DNA of 33,734 bases from a virus. Numbering within the stretch: the stretch's first letter is position 1; each line of letters begins with the position of its first letter. The notes below the pieces were generated by a model. That model had not been told where the DNA came from. It did not search any database and saw only the letters and a program-made list of their open reading frames with translations. Where the stretch lies: IMG/VR virus record IMGVR_UViG_3300035242_000024, positions 1 through 33,734 of that record, one strand, 5' to 3'. Both the position numbers and the translations under genes were made by a program. This document shows, in pieces, positions 6,768-12,879 of this stretch.

Positions 6768-7621
6768 GAGGCTCTCCGGGATTCGAGGTGGACGACGGGG
6801 GCGAGGTGTTCGGCGGCGCAGACGCGGCACCGGTCCTTGCCGGGCAGTGGCGTGTGATCGCAGCGGCGTGGCCGGTGGGGCGGCGGCTCGGGGTCGGGCG
6901 GTCCGGCGCGGTGTTCGCGGCGGCAGAGCGCGCAGGCCGCTAGGCCGTCGGGGCGGGTTTGGATCTTGATGCCGTGGGCGCATTTCGTCGGGCGAGGAGA
7001 TGAATCAGGGGTTGGATCTTCGAGGGTCACGCGCGGACCAGTTACGTCCGCTGAAACCCCAGCCATCTCTTCTCCTTGATTCAGTCCTACTTCTCCTCCT
7101 TCTTCCTCGGGGTCCCGGTGAGTGGGGTCCGTTTGACCCGGTGAGTGGGGTCCGTTGGTCCGCTGAGTGGGGTCCGTTGTGCCCACTGAGTGGGTCCCAT
7201 TCGGCTCCGTGCGGGGTGCTTCCTGGTCGTAATGGGTCCCACTGAACGGGGTCCATTCGTCGCCGGAATGGGTCCCGGTGAGTGGGGTCCGTCGAGAGGT
7301 GAGATTGAGCGCGTAGACGGCGTTGCGGCCCGGCGCGGCGGGCACCAGGACCGTGATCGCGCCCGCGTCCCGCAGGGCGCCGAGCGCCCGGGTGACGGCC
7401 TTGAAGGCGCGCCGCCGCTCGGCGATCTCCTCGAAGTCCTGGGTGTGCTTGTCGGGCACCATGCGGCCGATCGCGAGGGCAAGTGACTCCCTGCCGCCCC
7501 AGAACGAGGGTCGCTCGCCGTCGTCCTTGGAGGTCACGGCCATGTAGGTCAGCAGGCGGAACGGCGCGTCGTCGAGGTCGTGCCACAGGGCGTAGACCAG
7601 CTTGACGTTTCCGGCACCCAT
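6764..7621 (-). CDS. winged-helix replication-initiator-like protein with internal iteron region and two zinc knuckles
   Basis: 285 residues. The N-terminal 110 (MGAGNVKLVYALWHDLDDAPFRLLTYMAV, ESLALAIGRMVPD, RAFKAVTRALGALRDAGAITVL, NAVYALNL) look like a winged-helix DNA-binding domain of the kind in phage and plasmid replication initiators. A low-complexity linker (about 110-180) of changing GPHS/DPTQ/DPTH peptides follows; its DNA contains six direct repeats. The C-terminus has two Cys/His knuckles (CAHGI...CALC and CDHTPLPGKDRCRVC). ATG 7621 shares a base with the TAA of a 24-codon leader. Replication initiation is inferred from the layout, which parallels lambda O with its internal origin; no catalytic motif is visible. 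Confidence 0.6.
   Translation of the reverse strand: MGAGNVKLVYALWHDLDDAPFRLLTYMAVTSKDDGERPSFWGGRESLALAIGRMVPDKHTQDFEEIAERRRAFKAVTRALGALRDAGAITVLVPAAPGRNAVYALNLTSRRTPLTGTHSGDEWTPFSGTHYDQEAPRTEPNGTHSVGTTDPTQRTNGPHSPGQTDPTHRDPEEEGGEVGLNQGEEMAGVSADVTGPRVTLEDPTPDSSPRPTKCAHGIKIQTRPDGLAACALCRREHRAGPPDPEPPPHRPRRCDHTPLPGKDRCRVCAAEHLAPVVHLESRRAS
7119..7290 (-). repeat. iteron-like direct repeats inside the initiator-like gene (possible origin)
   Basis: On the plus strand the core TGAGTGGGGTCC occurs at 7119-7130, 7142-7153, 7164-7175 and 7279-7290. Close variants lie at 7187-7198 (TGAGTGGGTCCC) and 7243-7254 (TGAACGGGGTCC). The first four copies are spaced 23, 22 and 23 bp, about two helical turns. 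Half copies (AATGGGTCCC) lie at 7231-7240 and 7267-7276. Since 22 and 23 are not multiples of three, successive copies are read in different frames (GPHS against DPTH/DPTQ), so conservation is at DNA level and not of the peptide. This is what iterons for an initiator would look like. Confidence 0.65.
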
Positions 7622-7695
7622 TAGGCGTACGCCTGTTCGGTGACAGATTGCACGGCGTTGCGGGTTGCGTGCGAAGGGGTGACCCATGCGAACAT
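7621..7695 (-). CDS. possible 24-codon leader peptide coupled to the initiator-like gene
   Basis: ATG 7695 opens MFAWVTPSHATRNAVQSVTEQAYA and stops with TAA at 7621-7623. The last A of the stop is the first base of the initiator-like gene's ATG (TAATG). A GGAAGGAGC ribosome binding site lies about ten bases upstream. Codon use is fairly good for this genome. The arrangement would couple translation of the downstream gene to the leader. The frame stays open further upstream, but there it loses third-position GC, so a longer protein is unlikely. Confidence 0.4.
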   Translation of the reverse strand: MFAWVTPSHATRNAVQSVTEQAYA

Positions 7696-7939
7696 ACGCG
7701 CACGGCTCCTTCCGGTTCGTGTGCCTAGCAGTGGGCGAATCGGTGGTTGAGCTAGCGGGACGGGTGTTAGCGCACCCGTTCCGCCCAACCAATTCTCCCA
7801 GCTCACAGCCCATCGCACGCCCGTACGAGGCGCGCCACGCCGGTCATTCTCTGTCGCTTGGATCACCATTTACCGCCCGCGAATCTTGACAACGTTTCAA
7901 TGGGAATGCGGCCCGGCCGCCGAATTGCGCTGGAATGGT
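7696..7939 (-). promoter_or_regulatory. non-coding gap with possible promoter and inverted repeat upstream of initiator operon
   Basis: About 240 bases without a convincing gene and with lower GC than its surroundings. On the minus strand a weak promoter can be drawn: TTGGTT at 7792-7787 and TAACAC at 7769-7764, 17 bases apart. The second box lies in a perfect inverted repeat (CGGGTG, 6-base gap, CACCCG; 7761-7778) that could be an operator. The box scores are poor, so this is only a candidate. It is one of only three sizeable gaps in the early operon. Confidence 0.3.
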
Positions 7940-8179
7940 TCAGCCGGGTGTCAGGCACCCCCTTTCCTTCCCGCTCACCTCTAGTCGAGCGTCAACTGTA
8001 CCCGCGACATCGAACAGGGTCATCTGCCCCTCAGCCACCACCGCCGCCCGAACCGACCACACCAGCACCGACGGACACTCCCGCGACCACACGAGGCCGT
8101 CCTTGCGCGCGCAGGCCGGCCCGATCCGCCGCGCCCGCCACAGAGGCGAACGCAGCGGACGACGACACACGACGGTCAC
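7940..8179 (-). CDS. DUF6011-like small protein with QMTLF motif
   Basis: 79 residues from GTG 8179, which overlaps the upstream TGA. The N-terminus, VCRRPLRSPLWRARRIGPACARKDGL, follows the pattern of the small actinobacterial DUF6011-type zinc knuckles (C..C.RPL.....R..G..C). Residues 52-56 are QMTLF, which fits the loose QxxLF form of a beta-clamp-binding peptide. The C-terminal 20 residues are plain. The family call is moderate; the clamp idea is an inference. Confidence 0.6.
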   Translation of the reverse strand: MTVVCRRPLRSPLWRARRIGPACARKDGLVWSRECPSVLVWSVRAAVVAEGQMTLFDVAGTVDARLEVSGKERGCLTPG

Positions 8180-8436
8180 GACGCCTCGCGCTCCCCGGCC
8201 TGCCGCCGCTGGATGTCCAGCTCCGGCAGCGGCGCCACCAGCGTGAGCGCTGGCATATGCCGGTCGCGATGCGTCCGGCAGTAGAACCGCTTCGGCTCGT
8301 CACACGCCGGGCAGAAGTGCAGCACCAGCCACGTATCCGACGGCGGGCACGGCGTGGACACTTTGTGCCGGTGCGGGCAGCACGGCAACGACGGCCAGCC
8401 GGTTGACTCGTCGACCTTCGGCAGCGCGCTACCCAC
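8176..8436 (-). CDS. small Cys/His-rich hypothetical protein
   Basis: 86 residues from GTG 8436: VGSALPKVDESTGWPSLPCCPHRHKVSTPCPPSDTWLVLHFCPACDEPKRFYCRTHRDRHMPAL. The CCPHRH and CPAC...YCRTHRDRH groups can form two zinc sites. It overlaps the preceding gene by 8 bases and the next by GTGA. Function unknown. Confidence 0.65.
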   Translation of the reverse strand: MGSALPKVDESTGWPSLPCCPHRHKVSTPCPPSDTWLVLHFCPACDEPKRFYCRTHRDRHMPALTLVAPLPELDIQRRQAGEREAS

Positions 8437-8647
8437 GGCCCAGCTCCAGCCGGATCTCGACCGCGCGCCGGTGGTCGACGTACCGGTGCTCCCAGCCCAG
8501 CTCCTCGTCTTCCGGGCTGAGCACGTCCCACGGCCGGGCCTCGCCGGGCGCGTACCGCGGGACGATCTCCTCCAGGCGTTCGGCCCAGGTCTTGCGGCGC
8601 GGCTTGGCGGGCGCGTCGAATAGGGCGCCCTGCTCCGGCGCGGTCAC
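8429..8647 (-). CDS. small hypothetical protein with N-terminal QGALF motif
   Basis: 72 residues: VTAPEQGALFDAPAKPRRKTWAERLEEIVPRYAPGEARPWDVLSPEDEELGWEHRYVDHRRAVEIRLELGRG. It is mostly helical and charged. Residues 6-10 (QGALF) fit a QxxLF clamp-binding pattern. GTG 8647 overlaps the upstream TGA. No family recognised. Confidence 0.65.
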   Translation of the reverse strand: MTAPEQGALFDAPAKPRRKTWAERLEEIVPRYAPGEARPWDVLSPEDEELGWEHRYVDHRRAVEIRLELGRG

Positions 8648-8871
8648 CGCTCACCGACCGGCGGGATGCCCAGATCGTGCGGCCGGTGCGGATAGTCCCG
8701 ACCGCACGGCGCCGGAGAGAACGTGACGACGGTGCCGGAGCAGCTCAGCGGCCGGTCGAGCGCGGCGCAGAGGCGTTGGTACTCGGGGCAGTCGAAGGTG
8801 TGCAGGCCCTGCGGGTCGCCGAACGCGGGCTCGCCCGCGCAGCAGTCCATCTCGTCGGTCGGCTCGATCAC
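8644..8871 (-). CDS. small Cys-rich hypothetical protein
   Basis: 75 residues starting VIEPTDEMDCCAGEPAFGDPQGLHTFDCPEYQRLCAALDRPLSCSG, with six Cys overall. The spacing does not match a familiar zinc motif. GTG 8871 overlaps the upstream TGA, and its own TGA overlaps the next GTG. Function unknown. Confidence 0.6.
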   Translation of the reverse strand: MIEPTDEMDCCAGEPAFGDPQGLHTFDCPEYQRLCAALDRPLSCSGTVVTFSPAPCGRDYPHRPHDLGIPPVGER

Positions 8872-9068
8872 CGGGCACCCCCGACCTCGGCGAGATGGTC
8901 GTCCGCGCGGGCCTGCGCAACCTCCCGCAGCGAGTAGATGCCGTCATAGCTGCCGCGGCGGCCACCACCACACGAGCAGCGCCAGAAGAACCACGGCCAC
9001 GTCGGCGTCAGCTTGACGTCCTCAAAGACCTCGACGACGTGCTCAGCCAGCGTCAGTTGCTCGTTCAC
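8868..9068 (-). CDS. small hypothetical protein
   Basis: 66 residues: VNEQLTLAEHVVEVFEDVKLTPTWPWFFWRCSCGGGRRGSYDGIYSLREVAQARADDHLAEVGGAR. A CSCGG turn follows an aromatic stretch, and the second half is a helix typical of short actinophage proteins ending DDHLAEVG. GTGA overlaps on both sides. Function unknown. Confidence 0.65.
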   Translation of the reverse strand: MNEQLTLAEHVVEVFEDVKLTPTWPWFFWRCSCGGGRRGSYDGIYSLREVAQARADDHLAEVGGAR

Positions 9069-9652
9069 CGGGCATCCCCGACCGAGAACAGGTCGAGCTG
9101 CACCGGCCGCTCCCGAGGCCGCAAGCACTCCCACACGTCCGCGGCGGCGTCCCGGCACCGCCGCTCGACGTTTCCCCACAGCTCCCCGTGCGCGAGGATC
9201 TCCTCCCGGCCCGGCGGCTTGTCGCACCGGATACGCCGGTCGCTGTGCTCCATCGTGATCAGCGACAACCGGCGCCGCTCGACGTGCAGCGTGCGGCACG
9301 CATCGACCAGGCCGGCCGGGACGGCGTCGACGGCGGCCTGGGCCTCGATGGCGCGCGTACGGATGGTGACCGCGACCCGCGTCGGGCCTGCGCCGGTGTA
9401 GTCCTTGATCAGCATGCGGCCGTCGCGGATGTCGTACGCGCGTGTCACCAGGCCGGGGACGTAGATGGTGCCGCCGCCCCCGTACTCGCCGTCGAGTGGG
9501 TGCTGGCCGGCCCAGATCGCGGCGAGGGTGACGGAGTGGTGCAGCAGGTAGACGCCGGACGCCCAGACGACCGTAGGGGTCGGTTCGCTGGCGGTGGCGA
9601 GGACGCCGTTCGCGACGGTCCACAGCGACCAGGCGCGCTGGCCGGCCTTCAC
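9065..9652 (-). CDS. hypothetical protein with C-terminal QLDLF clamp-binding-like motif
   Basis: 195 residues from GTG 9652 (GTGA overlap with the gene before it). The main body (WSLWTVANGVLATASEPTPTVVWASGVYLLHHSVTLAAIWAGQHPLDG, VTIRTRAIEAQAAVDAVPAGLVDACRTL) is not recognised. Residues 185-189 near the C-terminus are QLDLF, an exact match to the known bacterial beta-sliding-clamp-binding consensus QL(S/D)LF, in the exposed position where such peptides usually lie. A link to replication is therefore plausible but unproven. Confidence 0.6.
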   Translation of the reverse strand: MKAGQRAWSLWTVANGVLATASEPTPTVVWASGVYLLHHSVTLAAIWAGQHPLDGEYGGGGTIYVPGLVTRAYDIRDGRMLIKDYTGAGPTRVAVTIRTRAIEAQAAVDAVPAGLVDACRTLHVERRRLSLITMEHSDRRIRCDKPPGREEILAHGELWGNVERRCRDAAADVWECLRPRERPVQLDLFSVGDAR

Positions 9653-9879
9653 GGCGTCCCCCAGGTGGAGATGTCCGGCACGGTGACGACCGGCATCGGC
9701 TCCCACGCATCGCCGTACCCGGCGTCGTCGCCCAGGTCGCCGTACGCCTCGCCGCAGTCGTCGCCGCAGACGTCCTCCTGCTCGCCGCAGTCGGCGCAGG
9801 TGTGCAGGTCGTCGCAGCCGTCCCAGCAGGCGTAGGCGTGCTCGCGGATGCGCCAGGCCTCGTCGTCGACGGGGCTCAC
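9649..9879 (-). CDS. small acidic Cys-rich hypothetical protein
   Basis: 76 residues from GTG 9879. The middle is dense in Cys and acidic residues (YACWDGCDDLHTCADCGEQEDVCGDDCGEAYGDLGDDAGYGD), with six regularly spaced Cys likely to bind metal. The end is VVTVPDISTWGTP. GTGA overlaps at both ends support this frame. Function unknown. Confidence 0.65.
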   Translation of the reverse strand: MSPVDDEAWRIREHAYACWDGCDDLHTCADCGEQEDVCGDDCGEAYGDLGDDAGYGDAWEPMPVVTVPDISTWGTP

Positions 9880-10127
9880 CACGCACACCCGCACAAGCCG
9901 TTGGACGCCGGCACCTGGAAGCACATCCCGCACGCATCCCGCGCGGTCTTCCCGCGCGGCATCACCTGCGGCATCTCACCGGCCGCGGCCGTCCGCTGCG
10001 CGTCGCCGCAGCACTCCAGCACGGTGACTGTGTCCTCGCCGGGCGCGTAGAACACTTCGGCGCCCGCCTCGAAGACCTCATTGCAGTTGCGGCAGCGCCC
10101 GGAATACTGGGCGGTGAAGTGGCTCAT
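9876..10127 (-). CDS. small zinc-ribbon protein
   Basis: 83 residues from ATG 10127: MSHFTAQYSGRCRNCNEVFEAGAEVFYAPGEDTVTVLECC, then ACGMCFQVPASNGLCGCAW. The CRNC pair with the later ECC, and CGMC with CGC, can form two zinc sites. The first half resembles the beta-rich zinc knuckles that read GxCxxCxxxFxxGxxVxY in actinobacterial proteins. Start overlaps the TGA of a 43-residue membrane protein. Function unknown. Confidence 0.7.
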   Translation of the reverse strand: MSHFTAQYSGRCRNCNEVFEAGAEVFYAPGEDTVTVLECCGDAQRTAAAGEMPQVMPRGKTARDACGMCFQVPASNGLCGCAW

Positions 10128-10255
10128 CGGCTGCACCTCCGGCGGTCCCACCGGTCCAGCACATCCGGCAGCGACGACACGGCCAGGGCCACACCGAGCA
10201 GGTAGCCGGCGGCCGGGGCCAGCAGCACCGCCAGCACGCGAACCGGGCGGCTCAC
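10124..10255 (-). CDS. 43-residue membrane protein
   Basis: GTG 10255 opens VSRPVRVLAVLLAPAAGYLLGVALAVSSLPDVLDRWDRRRCSR. One hydrophobic helix (about residues 6-28) is framed by positive charges, most of them at the C-terminal end. The start overlaps the upstream TGA and the stop overlaps the downstream ATG, so it fits the operon exactly. Third codon positions are almost all G or C. Function unknown. Confidence 0.65.
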   Translation of the reverse strand: MSRPVRVLAVLLAPAAGYLLGVALAVSSLPDVLDRWDRRRCSR

Positions 10256-10626
10256 GAGAACTCCCCGTCGTAGAAGCGGAAGCCCTCCGGGTCACGCCAG
10301 TCCCGATCCGTCGGCCAGTAGTACGAGCCCATGTGGCCTCGTTCCCACTGCTGCTGGTCCAGGCTCGGCGCCTCGAGGTCGCAGAGGAACGCAACCGGAT
10401 CGGGTACCTGCCGCCGGTACTCGTCGAAGACTGTCCAGCCGAGGCGGCCGACCGCCTGCACCCACTGGGCGCGCGAGGTGACCACGCCGAGCGGATGGTC
10501 GTCTTCGACGTCCCGGTATCCCCGGAAGCCGAACGACCAGCCGGCCGAGCGCTTGCCGATGTGGTACTCGTCGTACCGGCCGCAGCCGCTGCACTCGGGC
10601 TGCCGGAGGTAGAAGTTGGTGCCCAT
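10252..10626 (-). CDS. MGTNFY-type phage protein
   Basis: 124 residues: MGTNFYLRQPECSGCGRYDEYHIGKRSAGWSFGFRGY, then WVQAVGRLGWTVFDEYRRQV. The MGTN(F/Y)Y start, one CxxC, the HIGK.SAGW.F signature and the DEY motif recur in a family of small tailed-phage proteins of unknown function (recalled, not searched). ATG 10626 shares its A with the stop of the small upstream gene (TGATG). Probably soluble and zinc-binding. Confidence 0.75.
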   Translation of the reverse strand: MGTNFYLRQPECSGCGRYDEYHIGKRSAGWSFGFRGYRDVEDDHPLGVVTSRAQWVQAVGRLGWTVFDEYRRQVPDPVAFLCDLEAPSLDQQQWERGHMGSYYWPTDRDWRDPEGFRFYDGEFS

Positions 10627-10790
10627 CAGCGGCCACCTCCCGCGCACAGCCACGGCGTCGGGGTCGGCGCGACACCGGGGCGGGGCCCGCCGCTGGCCGC
10701 GACGACGACGCCCAGGGCGACGGCGAGCACAGCCAGCAGCAGGCAGGCGACCAGGTTGGCGCGGCGGCGCGTCAAACCGGGCTCGGTCAT
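10626..10790 (-). CDS. 54-residue single-pass membrane protein
   Basis: ATG 10790 opens MTEPGLTRRRANLVACLLLAVLAVALGVVVAASGGPRPGVAPTPTPWLCAGGGR. The layout is a short basic N-terminus, one hydrophobic helix (about 13-32) and a Pro-rich tail that should be outside. The stop overlaps the next ATG (TGATG) and the start overlaps the upstream TGA (ATGA). Function unknown. Confidence 0.65.
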   Translation of the reverse strand: MTEPGLTRRRANLVACLLLAVLAVALGVVVAASGGPRPGVAPTPTPWLCAGGGR

Positions 10791-11212
10791 GAGGAACTCC
10801 CTCGGCTAGAAGGATCAGGCAGGGCGCACTGCGCGTGGGCCCGGACGAGGCGGGCGCGCAGCGTGGCGTTCTCCGCCTCGGCGAGCTGCAGCGCCTCAGC
10901 GCGCTCGGCGACCGCGTCCCGCAGCTCGGCACGGTCCTGGTCGGCGTCGGCGAGGGCCTGCTGGGCGGCGGCCAAGTCGTGACGGAGACCGGACAGCTCG
11001 GCCTCGACGCGGGCCAGCCGCGCCGACGTGGACTCGCCGGACGGTTGCGCATTCGAAATGCGCACCGGCGCAGGCGTCCCGTAGGCGCACGCATAAGTCC
11101 CGGTCGGCCGGAACTCGCGGCAGCCGCATCCCGCCTCGTCGCAGACACCGTCGAGGTGCGACCCGTACTCGTCGCCGCACCGGCACATCGCGTCCATCGG
11201 ATGCTCCATCAC
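10787..11212 (-). CDS. zinc-knuckle protein with C-terminal coiled coil
   Basis: 141 residues; GTG 11212 or the adjoining ATG 11209 is the start. The N-terminal 35 residues hold CRCGDEYGSHLDGVCDEAGCGCREF, a likely metal site of a type common in actinophage proteins. Residues about 62-125 (SARLARVEAELSGLRHDLAAAQQALADADQDRAELRDAVAERAEALQLAEAENATLRARL) form a long heptad coiled coil. It may act as an oligomeric scaffold. Function unknown. Confidence 0.7.
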   Translation of the reverse strand: MMEHPMDAMCRCGDEYGSHLDGVCDEAGCGCREFRPTGTYACAYGTPAPVRISNAQPSGESTSARLARVEAELSGLRHDLAAAQQALADADQDRAELRDAVAERAEALQLAEAENATLRARLVRAHAQCALPDPSSRGSSS

Positions 11213-11331
11213 GGCCTCCCGCGCCAGCAGTCGACCGCGTACCGGATCAGCGCGTACGGCATCAGCAGCAGCGCGAAGACGAGGACGCGCGGGTCGCCGC
11301 AGCGGCGGCCGAGCGGGTGACGGGGACTCAT
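11209..11331 (-). CDS. 40-residue membrane protein
   Basis: ATG 11331 opens MSPRHPLGRRCGDPRVLVFALLLMPYALIRYAVDCWRGRP. A basic head is followed by one hydrophobic helix (about 16-34) and a short basic tail. The TGA lies within the overlap with the downstream start and the ATG overlaps the upstream TGA, so both edges fit. Function unknown. Confidence 0.6.
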   Translation of the reverse strand: MSPRHPLGRRCGDPRVLVFALLLMPYALIRYAVDCWRGRP

Positions 11332-11549
11332 GCGGCCAGCCCCCAACCGCCGACGCTGGCCATCACGTCCGGCGGCCGATGGAACAGCCGCTCGTCCAGC
11401 AGATAGTCAGTCGCCGGATTCGGCCGGTTGATCGCCTGCGACCAAGACTTGAGCTGCCGGTCGATCTCGACGAGCTCGGCGGCGATGACGCGGTCGACGG
11501 CGGCCAGGTCGTAGGCGAGGCTGCTGCGACGGAACAGACGCGCGAACAT
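11328..11549 (-). CDS. small hypothetical protein
   Basis: 73 residues: MFARLFRRSSLAYDLAAVDRVIAAELVEIDRQLKSWSQAINRPNPATDYLLDERLFHRPPDVMASVGGWGLAA. The first half is an amphipathic helix and the second is Pro-rich. ATG 11549 shares a base with the TGA of the upstream gene. No family recognised. Confidence 0.65.
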   Translation of the reverse strand: MFARLFRRSSLAYDLAAVDRVIAAELVEIDRQLKSWSQAINRPNPATDYLLDERLFHRPPDVMASVGGWGLAA

Positions 11550-11761
11550 CAGCTCACCGCCTGATCGCCGACGCCCACCGATGCCGACACGACTTCCCAG
11601 CCGTGCTCGGTCTCGGCCGCCAACTGGTACGCCCGGGCCTGCGCGAGCCGCTCGGTCGCCCAGATCGACTCGGTGACCTCGTACTTGGGCAGGCCGGAGT
11701 CCTTCATCACGACCACCCACACCGTCGGGTAGATGGAGACGTGCAGGTCGATCTTCCCCAT
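11549..11761 (-). CDS. small hypothetical protein
   Basis: 70 residues: MGKIDLHVSIYPTVWVVVMKDSGLPKYEVTESIWATERLAQARAYQLAAETEHGWEVVSASVGVGDQAVS. It reads as a beta-beta-alpha-beta miniprotein. TGATG junctions link it to both neighbours. Function unknown. Confidence 0.65.
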   Translation of the reverse strand: MGKIDLHVSIYPTVWVVVMKDSGLPKYEVTESIWATERLAQARAYQLAAETEHGWEVVSASVGVGDQAVS

Positions 11762-11952
11762 CAGCCGCTCACCGCCTTGGCGTCGACGAACATGCGGCAC
11801 GGGCACGCGCCCGCCGCCGTCGCCGATTCGCACTTCGCTCGCTGGTGCTTGCTGTTGATCGCGTGCAGGGCGTCGCCGTGCCCGCACTCGCACACCCGCC
11901 GCGACGGGTACTTCTGGCGGCCGGACGCGGCGCCGGGATCCTGGCGGCTCAT
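11761..11952 (-). CDS. small zinc-knuckle protein
   Basis: 63 residues: MSRQDPGAASGRQKYPSRRVCECGHGDALHAINSKHQRAKCESATAAGACPCRMFVDAKAVSG. The order CECGHGDALH...C...CPC is a common zinc-binding layout of actinobacterial and actinophage miniproteins (CxCGH..H..C..C.C..F). The ATG overlaps the TGA of the HNH gene. Function unknown. Confidence 0.7.
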   Translation of the reverse strand: MSRQDPGAASGRQKYPSRRVCECGHGDALHAINSKHQRAKCESATAAGACPCRMFVDAKAVSG

Positions 11953-12377
11953 CGGTTGGGTCCTCTCTCCCGCCAGCGCGGCGGGTGTGCGGCGTAGTCG
12001 CCGTCATCGGTCAGGTAGACCCACCGGTCCCGATGGATCAGCACCGCCGTCTCCGCCGGGTCGCCGGACTGCAACACCAGCCAGCCGGCCGACAGCGCCT
12101 CACCGCGCCGGGACTCGATCTCGTCGTGGCAGGGCGGACAGAGCAGCAGCAAGTTGCTCGGCAGGTTGGTGTCCGGCCGCTTCGATCCGCCCGCGGCCCG
12201 CGGCCGGCGGTGGTGCACGTGATGGTCGAGACCTCGCTGAGGGCCGACTGCGCACGTGCACAGCTCGCACGAGTGCCCGGCCCGCTCGTACACGGCATCG
12301 ACCGCATCCCGCGCCGGACCGGTGCCCTTGTGCCGGGACTTCAGCGGTGTACGGCGCAGCGGGCTACGGCGTCGCAT
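11949..12377 (-). CDS. HNH endonuclease
   Basis: 142 residues from ATG 12377. After a basic head (MRRRSPLRRTPLKSRHKG) come the zinc ligands C37 and C40, the HHVHH cluster at 52-56 with catalytic His, N75 in SNLLLLC, and C80-P-P-C83-H84. This is a complete HNH fold with its structural zinc. The remaining 55 residues are plain. In other phages HNH proteins near terminase assist packaging; here the gene lies deep in the early operon, so a homing or recombination role is equally open. It overlaps the upstream gene by 14 bases. Confidence 0.88.
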   Translation of the reverse strand: MRRRSPLRRTPLKSRHKGTGPARDAVDAVYERAGHSCELCTCAVGPQRGLDHHVHHRRPRAAGGSKRPDTNLPSNLLLLCPPCHDEIESRRGEALSAGWLVLQSGDPAETAVLIHRDRWVYLTDDGDYAAHPPRWRERGPNR

Positions 12378-12879
12378 CGGGCGTCTCGATACCCAGCCCG
12401 GCGGCGAGCTCGTCGACGAGCTTCCCGGCCGCCTTCCCGGCCAGCTCCTTCGCGAGCGGGTCAGCCCGGAACGACAGCGTCCCCGGCACGCCTCCGGGCC
12501 GGATCGCCAGGCCGGGCACGATGGTCCCGAGGTCGTCGAAGACCTGCCCGTCTTCGACGCGGACGAGCCGGAGGAGATCGCCGACGTACCAAGGCTTGAG
12601 TCGCTCAACGGTCTCAACGACCTCGCCCAGGTCGCCGCTGTCGGCCTTCACCCATGCCAGCAGGGCGGCTTCGTCGCAGACATAGACGGCCTGCTGGCTG
12701 AGCGGCAGAGTCCACGTCCCGACGTCCTGGAAACGCAACGTCACCGCGCTGCCTTGCTCTTCGTGCTCCCTGCGCGCCCATGCCTCAAGGTCGGCGCGGA
12801 CGGTAGCCGCGCGGGCCTTCAGCTCTTTCGCCGCCGCTTCCAGCAGCAGGACGCGGCGGGTCATCTCGGCCCGGTTCAT
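12364..12879 (-). CDS. hypothetical protein next to the annealing-protein candidate
   Basis: 171 residues from ATG 12879. A long N-terminal helix (MTRRVLLLEAAAKELKARAATVRADLEAWARREHEEQGSAVTL) leads into a beta-rich middle (RFQDVGTWTLPLSQQAVYVCDEAALLAWVKA) and a C-terminal helical tail. The protein resembles small phage recombination-module partners, but I cannot name the family. Its position directly after the annealing-protein candidate, with an ATGA overlap, suggests joint function. Confidence 0.65.
   Translation of the reverse strand: MNRAEMTRRVLLLEAAAKELKARAATVRADLEAWARREHEEQGSAVTLRFQDVGTWTLPLSQQAVYVCDEAALLAWVKADSGDLGEVVETVERLKPWYVGDLLRLVRVEDGQVFDDLGTIVPGLAIRPGGVPGTLSFRADPLAKELAGKAAGKLVDELAAGLGIETPDATP

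Noticed and set aside
7119-7290. CRISPR-like array
   Set aside because: Repeat cores are only about 12-17 bases and spacers about 10 bases of similar sequence; the repeats lie within a coding gene. No cas genes are present.
7621-7869. 82-codon gene upstream of the initiator-like gene
   Set aside because: Only the last 24 codons show acceptable codon use and a ribosome binding site; the earlier part has low third-position GC and covers the likely promoter.
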